Shown here one piece after another: positions 33,784 through 40,000 of a stretch of DNA of 40,000 nucleotides. How positions within the stretch are numbered: the stretch's first letter is position 1; each line of letters starts with the position of its first letter. The notes beneath the pieces are model-generated. The model did not search any database and was not told the DNA's origin. It was given only the letters and a program-made list of their open reading frames with translations. The DNA is taken from the NCBI GenBank assembly GCA_016946835.1, contig JACVTC010000293.1, forward strand, positions 10,001 through 50,000, written 5' to 3'. The stretch is from Neocallimastix lanati (nom. inval.). Taxonomy: Eukaryota > Neocallimastigomycota > Neocallimastigomycetes > Neocallimastigales > Neocallimastigaceae. The translations under genes and the position numbers were made by a program.

Positions 33784-33915
33784 TACTTATAATATCATTA
33801 TTATTATTACTATTATAAGCATTATTATTAATATCATTATCATTATAAATATTATAATTATTATTATTATTTTTATTATTATTAATATTATTAATATTAT
33901 TATTATTATTATTAA

Positions 33916-33958
<43 letters not shown>

Positions 33959-34303
33959 ATTATTATTATTATTGTTCTGAATATTTGTAATATTATTTTG
34001 TGTTTTATTTAATGATTCTTTCTTCTTTAATTTATTTAATTGTGATTTAGGAATAATTAAATTCCTTAAAGATATATTATCCTCTACATTAGTATTTTGG
34101 GTAATATTGTCTCTTGATGTTTCCTCAACATCATGAGATGAATTACCTCGTAAATTGTATTTCTTTTTATTATTATTATTCTCCTGAGAATTAGACTTCC
34201 TCTTTGCCGCAGCGATAAATAGCTTATTTGGTTTCTCAGGAGTGTAATAAGCGGCGGTTACTTTATTTTCGGGAGTCCGCAAACTCCCTTTATTTAGTTT
34301 TTT
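33779..34303 (-). CDS. gypsy 1 pol N-terminal part: linker with long asparagine runs
   Basis: The pol frame entered by -1 frameshift from gag at 34303 (KKLNKGSLRTPENKVTAAYY). It begins with about 60 residues of basic and polar linker, equivalent to the start of gypsy 3 pol (both share LKGS..TP at the beginning). It then passes into uninterrupted Asn runs encoded by AAT repeats (about 33800-33990). There is no ATG near its start. The frame is cut by gypsy 2 at 33779; a few residues and a stop read beyond that come from the gypsy 2 LTR. The rest of the linker resumes at 20655 in the same frame. The Asn runs are probably a disordered spacer before the protease. Confidence 0.8.
34254..34303 (-). 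promoter_or_regulatory. gypsy 1 -1 ribosomal frameshift signal: A AAA AAC plus H-type pseudoknot
   Basis: On the minus strand the last gag codons are GAA AAA AAC TAA, so A AAA AAC (34303-34297) is in X XXY YYZ register. An 8-base spacer TAAATAAA is followed by stem 1 GGGAGT (34288-34283)/ACTCCC (34276-34271). The loop TTGCGG offers GCGG (34280-34277) to pair with CCGC (34257-34254) across a 13-base A-rich loop. The -1 frame then reads AAA AAA CTA AAT AAA GGG, opening the pol frame. The arrangement equals that of gypsy 3, with a different heptamer and a different but still complementary second stem. Confidence 0.85.
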
Positions 34304-35241
34304 TCTTCAAGATTATCTAATTTTTCTAGGAGAGCATTTAATCTCTTCAGTTTGGGACAATCGTATTTCAAGTGTCCCTCCTGTTCACAAATGTAACAAG
34401 TCTTTATCCTTAAATTCTTCATTTTATTGGTTAGGTCTTCCATGGTGTCATTTTCTTTGGGAGACTTTCCCTTTACTTGTGGAGAAAGAGTTTTAGGTTT
34501 AATTACTATCCTATTTCTATTGTCTCCACCTTCTTGATATAAGGATCTAAAATTATTATTCTTCCTTTTATTTGTTTCATGATAGATTTCATCATAGAGT
34601 TCAGCTTTTTCATAAGCCTCCTCCAATGATGAACAACAGGAAGAATGAACTCCTGACCAAACCACAGTTCTTGGTTTCAGAGTTCCCTCGTAGTCATATA
34701 TAGAAATATATTTCTTACTTTCTTCATTTAGTTTCTTATATATTTCTTTAAATCTCTTGTTAAACTCGACTACTGTTTCATTTCTTTCAATACTCATGTT
34801 TTTAATCTCGGATAATAGCTGACTTTGTTTCTTCTCGTGTAACCATTCAGTGAGAAGAAAACTTTCTAACCCCTCCATGGAGAGATTATCAGGATTTTGT
34901 GTAACATATTCGTCAATATATTCCGGAATGTCTCCTGCGGAGGCTAATTTCATACAAAGGACTACATCATTCATATCTGTTTCTTCAAACAATTTCATCC
35001 AGGAAGTAATTTGCTTAATCCAGGACTTTACGTTTTTATTACCAGCACCTAACTTCTGGATAGCGTTTAACATTAACATTTTATCCTTTGAATCAAATGT
35101 CATTTTGGACCTAACTATTGTACTTGAATTGTCAGAGTTAAAGGGAGAATTATTAACACTACTATCTTCAAGGCTTGCGTTTGAATGGCTAGAACTACTA
35201 GAAGATGAATAACTTTTCTTATGAATAAAGAAATTTTCCAT
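34294..35241 (-). CDS. gypsy 1 gag
   Basis: A 315-residue capsid/nucleocapsid protein. The ATG at 35241 is the first after the leader, giving MENFFIHKKSYSSSSSSSHS. A Ser-rich N-terminus is followed by the Gag core (MLMLNAIQKLGAGNKNVKSW; SIERNETVVEFNKRFKEIYK) and a CCHC knuckle CYICEQEGHLKYDC near 34363-34402. The organisation and the core motif parallel gypsy 3 gag, with low sequence identity. The frame is intact. It ends NLEEKN at TAA 34294-34296, where the frameshift signal overlaps the stop. Confidence 0.9.
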   Translation of the reverse strand: MENFFIHKKSYSSSSSSSHSNASLEDSSVNNSPFNSDNSSTIVRSKMTFDSKDKMLMLNAIQKLGAGNKNVKSWIKQITSWMKLFEETDMNDVVLCMKLASAGDIPEYIDEYVTQNPDNLSMEGLESFLLTEWLHEKKQSQLLSEIKNMSIERNETVVEFNKRFKEIYKKLNEESKKYISIYDYEGTLKPRTVVWSGVHSSCCSSLEEAYEKAELYDEIYHETNKRKNNNFRSLYQEGGDNRNRIVIKPKTLSPQVKGKSPKENDTMEDLTNKMKNLRIKTCYICEQEGHLKYDCPKLKRLNALLEKLDNLEEKN

Positions 35242-35745
35242 ATATTAGATGTAACAATATATAAAGCAATATATATTGTTATATTAAATATCTTTTAATA
35301 AAATTTTTTAATGAATAAAACGTGTTAAAAATAATAAATATAAATATATTGAATTATAAAATTAATTACAATTCAATATAATATAAGAGTAAATAAATAA
35401 CAATAACTATTATAAATATATTGAATTATATTAGATATTATATCAATATGACTCAATATTTGTTATTTGAAAATAAATTAAATTTAAAATTGTAAATTAT
35501 ATACTTTCAACAAAAATAAAATATAAATTCATATATAGTTAAATATAATAAAATGAATTATTAAAATTATAATATATATGAATATAATAATATTAAAATC
35601 ACTATCAACTATAAAATAAAATATATTATAATATATTATTAAATATAATTATTAGATATAATAAAATAATTTACTATATAAAATAATATATTGAAATAAT
35701 ATATATAAAATTTAAAATAATATATAGAAATAATATATGGAAAAA

Positions 35746-35794
<49 letters not shown>

Positions 35795-36040
35795 TATAAG
35801 TTTGACCAAAATTTCTATATTAATAACTCTTCGTAATACTAATTTAAAATATTTTCAATCTTCCTTAATTCTATAATTAAAAGTTCCACATCCACACTCT
35901 TCTTTAACTTTTAATTATAAATTAAATCACCTTTTTAGATTGAATTAATTCAAATAAAGGATTCTTTAAGTTATTGTAAATAGAAATTTATATATAAAAT
36001 AAAATAAATTTTGTAAAAATTAATATACTTCCTCCTTGAA
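35242..36040 (-). other. gypsy 1 leader
   Basis: Untranslated region of about 800 bp, AT-rich with imperfect ATATTA repeats next to gag and an A9T44 tract (35741-35793, plus strand). No reading frame and no G+C-rich block like that in gypsy 3. Confidence 0.6.
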
Positions 36041-36055
36041 CCGATATCTCCACCA
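36041..36055 (-). promoter_or_regulatory. gypsy 1 primer-binding site
   Basis: The minus strand reads TGGTGGAGATATCGG three bases after the LTR end, pairing with a tRNA 3' end CCGATATCTCCACCA. The site is shared with gypsy 3 (27536-27552). I cannot name the tRNA. Confidence 0.8.
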
Positions 36056-36058
36056 ATT

Positions 36059-36559
36059 TGATAAGGTTCAGTTAAGAAATTAACTTTATACACTTAAAGA
36101 GAGGCTTTAAGTATAGTTTTCTTTTAAGAACTTTTTATTTATTTATTATATATTTTTGAACTATTTAGCTCCTTGAGCAATTAAACATTTTTTGTACTAT
36201 TTATACTTTATCTTAATTATAAATTTTATATTATTATAACATATGATTTTTACTATGAAATATATAAATTATATTAAGGAGTAAATATCAGGTGTTATAA
36301 TAATATTCTCTAATAAAATTCCTATTCTTAATAAATGTTATAAAATTACTATTTTTCTATATGAACTATAATAATATATTTCCTAAACTCTAATTAATAT
36401 ATTTTTCATATTTACTATTTATCTATTTGTTTTACATTAATTTCTTACATTTTGTATTCATTAATTTCATTTAATACGTAATTATTATTTACATTTATAT
36501 TTTATAATTATTTTATGATATTTTTACACATTTTCTTATTTTATTATCATTTCATATCA
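36059..36559 (-). repeat. gypsy 1 5' LTR
   Basis: 501 bp, differs from 16098-16598 at one base by eye (AATAATATATTT here, AATAAAATATTT there). Confidence 0.93.
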
Positions 36560-36663
36560 ATTTGATTATTATTTATTTGATTATTAAAAAAAGGCACATA
36601 CAAAAATACGCCACATTGCGAAATGCACTAGATTCATTTCTTATAAATAGTTTAAATTATATT
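36560..36663. other. flank of gypsy 1 with a recurring terminal motif
   Basis: Contains CGCCACATTGCGAAATGCAC at about 36604-36623, almost the same as the motif near 1851 and related to GTGCATTTCG..ATGGCG near 4649 and 4776. It may be the end of a DNA transposon in the locus where gypsy 1 landed. Confidence 0.45.
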
Positions 36664-39600
36664 GAATAAAATAAAATAAAATAAAATAAAATAAAATAAA
36701 ATAAAATAAAATAAAATAAAATAAAATGAAATAAAATAAATAGTAGAATATTAAATATAAAGTACAGATTGAATAAAATAAAATAAAATAAATAGTAGAA
36801 TATTAAATATAAAGTACAGATTGAATAAAATAAAATAAAATAAATAGTAGAATATTAAATATAAAGTACAGATTGAATAAAATAAAATAAAATAAATAGT
36901 AGAATATTAAATAAGAAAGTACAGATTGAATAAAATAAAATAAAATAAATAGTAGAATATTAAATATAAAGTACAGATTGAATAAAATAAAATAAAATAA
37001 AATAAAATAAAATAAATAGTAGAATAATAACTATAAAGTACAGATTGAATAAAATAAAATAAAATAAATAGTAGAATATTAAATATAAAGTACAGATTGA
37101 ATAAAATAAAATAAAATAAATAGTAGAATATTAAATATAAAGTACAGATTGAATAAAATAAAATAAAATAAATAGTAGAATATTAAATATAAAGTACAGA
37201 TTGAATAAAATAAAATAAAATAAATAATAGAATATTAAATATAAAGTACAGATTGAATAAAATAAAATAAAATAAATAGTAGAATATTAAATTTAAAGTA
37301 CAGATTGAATAAAATAAAATAAAATAAATAGTAGAATATTAAATATAAAGTACAGATTGAATAAAATAAAATAAAATAAATAGTAGAATATTAAATAAGA
37401 AAGTACAGATTGAATAAAATAAAATAAAATAAATAATAGAATATTAAATATAAAGTACAGATTGAATAAAATAAAATAAAATAAATAGTAGAATATTAAA
37501 TTTAAAGTACAGATTGAATAAAATAAAATAAAATAAATAGTAGAATATTAAATATAAAGTACAGATTGAATAAAATAAAATAAAATAAATAGTAGAATAT
37601 TAAATATAAAGTACAGATTGAATAAAATAAAATAAAATAAAATAAAATAAAATAAATAGTAGAATATTAAATATAAAGTACAGATTGAATAAAATAAAAT
37701 AAAATAAATAGTAGAATATTAAATATAAAGTACAGATTGAATAAAATAAAATAAAATAAATAGTAGAATATTAAATATAAAGTACAGATTGAATAAAATA
37801 AAATAAAATAAAATAAAATAAAATAAATAGTAGAATATTAAATATAAAGTACAGATTGAATAAAATAAAATAAAATAAATAGTAGAATATTAAATATAAA
37901 GTACAGATTGAATAAAATAAAATAAAATAAATAGTAGAATATTAAATATAAAGTACAGATTGAATAAAATAAAATAAAATAAATAGTAGAATATTAAATA
38001 TAAAGTACAGATTGAATAAAATAAAATAAAATAAAATAAAATAAAATAAATAGTAGAATATTAAATATAAAGTACAGATTGAATAAAATAAAATAAAATA
38101 AATAGTAGAATATTAAATATAAAGTACAGATTGAATAAAATAAAATAAAATAAATAGTAGAATATTAAATATAAAGTACAGATTGAATAAAATAAAATAA
38201 AATAAATAGTAGAATATTAAATATAAAGTACAGATTGAATAAAATAAAATAAAATAAATAGTAGAATATTAAATATAAAGTACAGATTGAATAAAATAAA
38301 ATAAAATAAATAGTAGAATATTAAATATAAAGTACAGATTGAATAAAATAAAATAAAATAAATAGTAGAATATTAAATAAGAAAGTACAGATTGAATAAA
38401 ATAAAATAAAATAAAATAAAATAAAATAAAATTAAATAAAATAAAATAAAATAAAATAAAATAAAATAAAATAAAATAAAATAAAATAAAATAAATAGTA
38501 GAATAATAACTATAAAGTACAGATTGAATAAAATAAAATAAAATAAAATAAAATAAAATAAATAGTAGAATATTAAATATAAAGTACAGATTGAATAAAA
38601 TAAAATAAAATAAATAGTAGAATATTAAATATAAAGTACAGATTGAATAAAATAAAATTAAATAAAATAAAATAAAATAAAATAAAATTAAATAAAATAA
38701 ATAGTAGAATATTAAATATAAAGTACAGATTGAATAAAATAAAATAAAATAAAATAAAATAAAATAAAATAAAATAAATAATGAAGTAATATAGAAGTAA
38801 TATAAAAGAATAAAGTATTAATAAAAATAAAATAAAATAAAATAAAATAAAATAAAATAAAATAAAATAAAATAAAATAAAATAAAATAAAATAAAATAA
38901 AATAAAATAAATAAAATAAAATAAAATAAAATAAAATAAAATAAAATAAAATAAAATAAAATAAAATAAAATAAAATAAAATAAAATAAAATAAAATAAA
39001 ATAAAATAAAATAAAATAAAATAAAATAAAATAAAATAAAATAAAATAAAATAAAATAAAATAAAATAAATAGTAGAATAATAACTATAAAGTACAGATT
39101 GAATAAAATAAAATAAAATAAATAGTAGAATATTAAATATAAAGTACAGATTGAATAAAATAAAATAAAATAAAATAAAATTAAATAAAATAAAATAAAA
39201 TAAAATAAAATAAAATAAAATAAAATAAAATAAATAGTATAATAATAACTATAAAGTACAGATTGAATAAAATAAAATAAAATAAATAGTAGAATAATAA
39301 TTATAAAGTACAGATTGAATAAAATAAAATAAAATAAATAGTAGAATATTAAATAAGAAAGTACAGATTGAATAAAATAAAATAAAATAAATAGTAGAAT
39401 ATTAAATATAAAGTACAGATTGAATAAAATAAAATAAAATAAATAGTAGAATATTAAATATAAAGTACAGATTGAATAAAATAAAATAAAATAAATAGTA
39501 GAATATTAAATATAAAGTACAGATTGAATAAAATAAAATAAAATAAATAGTAGAATATTAAATATAAAGTACAGATTGAATAAAATAAAATAAAATAAAA

Positions 39601-40000
39601 TAAAATTAAATAAAATAAAATAAAATAAAATAAAATAAAATAAAATAAAATAAAATAAAATAAATAGTAGAATAATAACTATAAAGTACAGATTGAATAA
39701 AATAAAATAAAATAAATAGTAGAATATTAAATATAAAGTACAGATTGAATAAAATAAAATAAAATAAATAGTAGAATATTAAATATAAAGTACAGATTGA
39801 ATAAAATAAAATAAAATAAATAGTAGAATATTAAATATAAAGTAAAGATTGAATAAAATAAAATAAAATAAATAGTAGAATATTAAATATAAAGTACAGA
39901 TTGAATAAAATAAAATAAAATAAATAGTAGAATATTAAATATAAAGTACAGATTGAATAAAATAAAATAAAATAAAATAAAATTAAATAAAATAAAATAA
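36664..40000. repeat. 52-bp minisatellite array with embedded AAAAT runs, continues past window edge
   Basis: More than 50 units of about 52 bp: AGATTGAAT, three AAAAT repeats, AAATAGTAGAATATTAAATA and TAAAGTAC. Variants include TAAGAAAGTAC, ATTTAAAGTAC and AATAATAACTATAAAG. In places the AAAAT part has expanded to long runs (for example 38820-39065). Groups of variant units recur, for example ATAATAG followed by ATTTAAAG at about 37224 and again at 37431, a period of about four units. It has no coding potential. The unit is shared with 5045-5912. Confidence 0.93.

Noticed and set aside
33746-34012. Plus-strand Ile-run frame
   Set aside because: Opposite strand of the AAT repeats that encode the Asn runs of gypsy 1 pol.
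36664-40000. CRISPR array
   Set aside because: Repeats are head-to-tail with no unique spacers, there are no cas genes, and the DNA is eukaryotic.

Overview
The window is a very AT-rich stretch of nuclear DNA from a eukaryote and is almost entirely transposable elements. I see no ordinary host gene. Extreme A+T content, asparagine-run coding, homopolymer tracts, FLYWCH/MULE transposases, a chromodomain Ty3/gypsy element and a Ty1/copia element together best fit an anaerobic gut fungus (Neocallimastigomycota). That is an inference; another AT-rich fungus or protist is possible. The standard genetic code explains every frame.

Layout. (1) 1-1015: 3' part of a Mutator-like (MULE) transposase gene entering from the left edge. 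(2) About 1873-15890: a composite DNA element bounded by long inverted repeats (1873-2420 and 15366-15890). Its own transposase (minus strand, 13039-15086) is dead: it has lost the second catalytic Asp and the CxxH motif, has frameshifts, and is split by a 772-bp insertion (13881-14652). Inside it sit a 5'-truncated copia fragment ('copia B', 2434-4308, minus), an AAAAT-based satellite (5045-5912) and a complete copia element ('copia A', 6574-12963, plus) with 278-bp LTRs and a 5-bp target duplication. (3) 16098-36559: a three-level nest of Ty3/gypsy elements. Gypsy 1 (minus, LTRs 16098-16598 and 36059-36559) was split in its Asn-rich linker by the chromovirus gypsy 2 (minus, 20656-33778, duplication GTTAC). 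The 5' LTR of gypsy 2 was then split in a T-run by gypsy 3 (plus, 26736-33758). (4) 36664-40000: a 52-bp minisatellite containing AAAAT runs, continuing past the right edge and sharing its unit with the array at 5045-5912.

How the parts work. Each LTR element carries gag, protease, reverse transcriptase, RNase H and integrase, with primer sites and polypurine tracts visible. Gypsy 1 and gypsy 3 are related (same pol type, same primer-binding site). Both join gag to pol through what looks like a textbook -1 ribosomal frameshift signal: heptamers A AAA AAC and T TTA AAC, an 8-nt spacer, the same 6-bp stem, and a second pseudoknot stem whose sequence differs between the two but still pairs. I consider this the most interesting signal in the window. 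Gypsy 2 has gag and pol in one frame, appears to use self-priming rather than a tRNA, and carries a tRNA-like A-box/B-box in its LTR. Copia A appears to be primed by an internal half of tRNA-Lys(CUU).

The LTR pairs of all four complete elements differ by only one or two changes by eye, so all inserted recently. Yet each carries a different lesion: copia A a frameshift and a nonsense codon, gypsy 1 two pol frameshifts, gypsy 2 an in-frame deletion of the RT palm, gypsy 3 Cys for Gly in the protease active site. This suggests mobilisation in trans, or a share of assembly errors at the single-base lesions.
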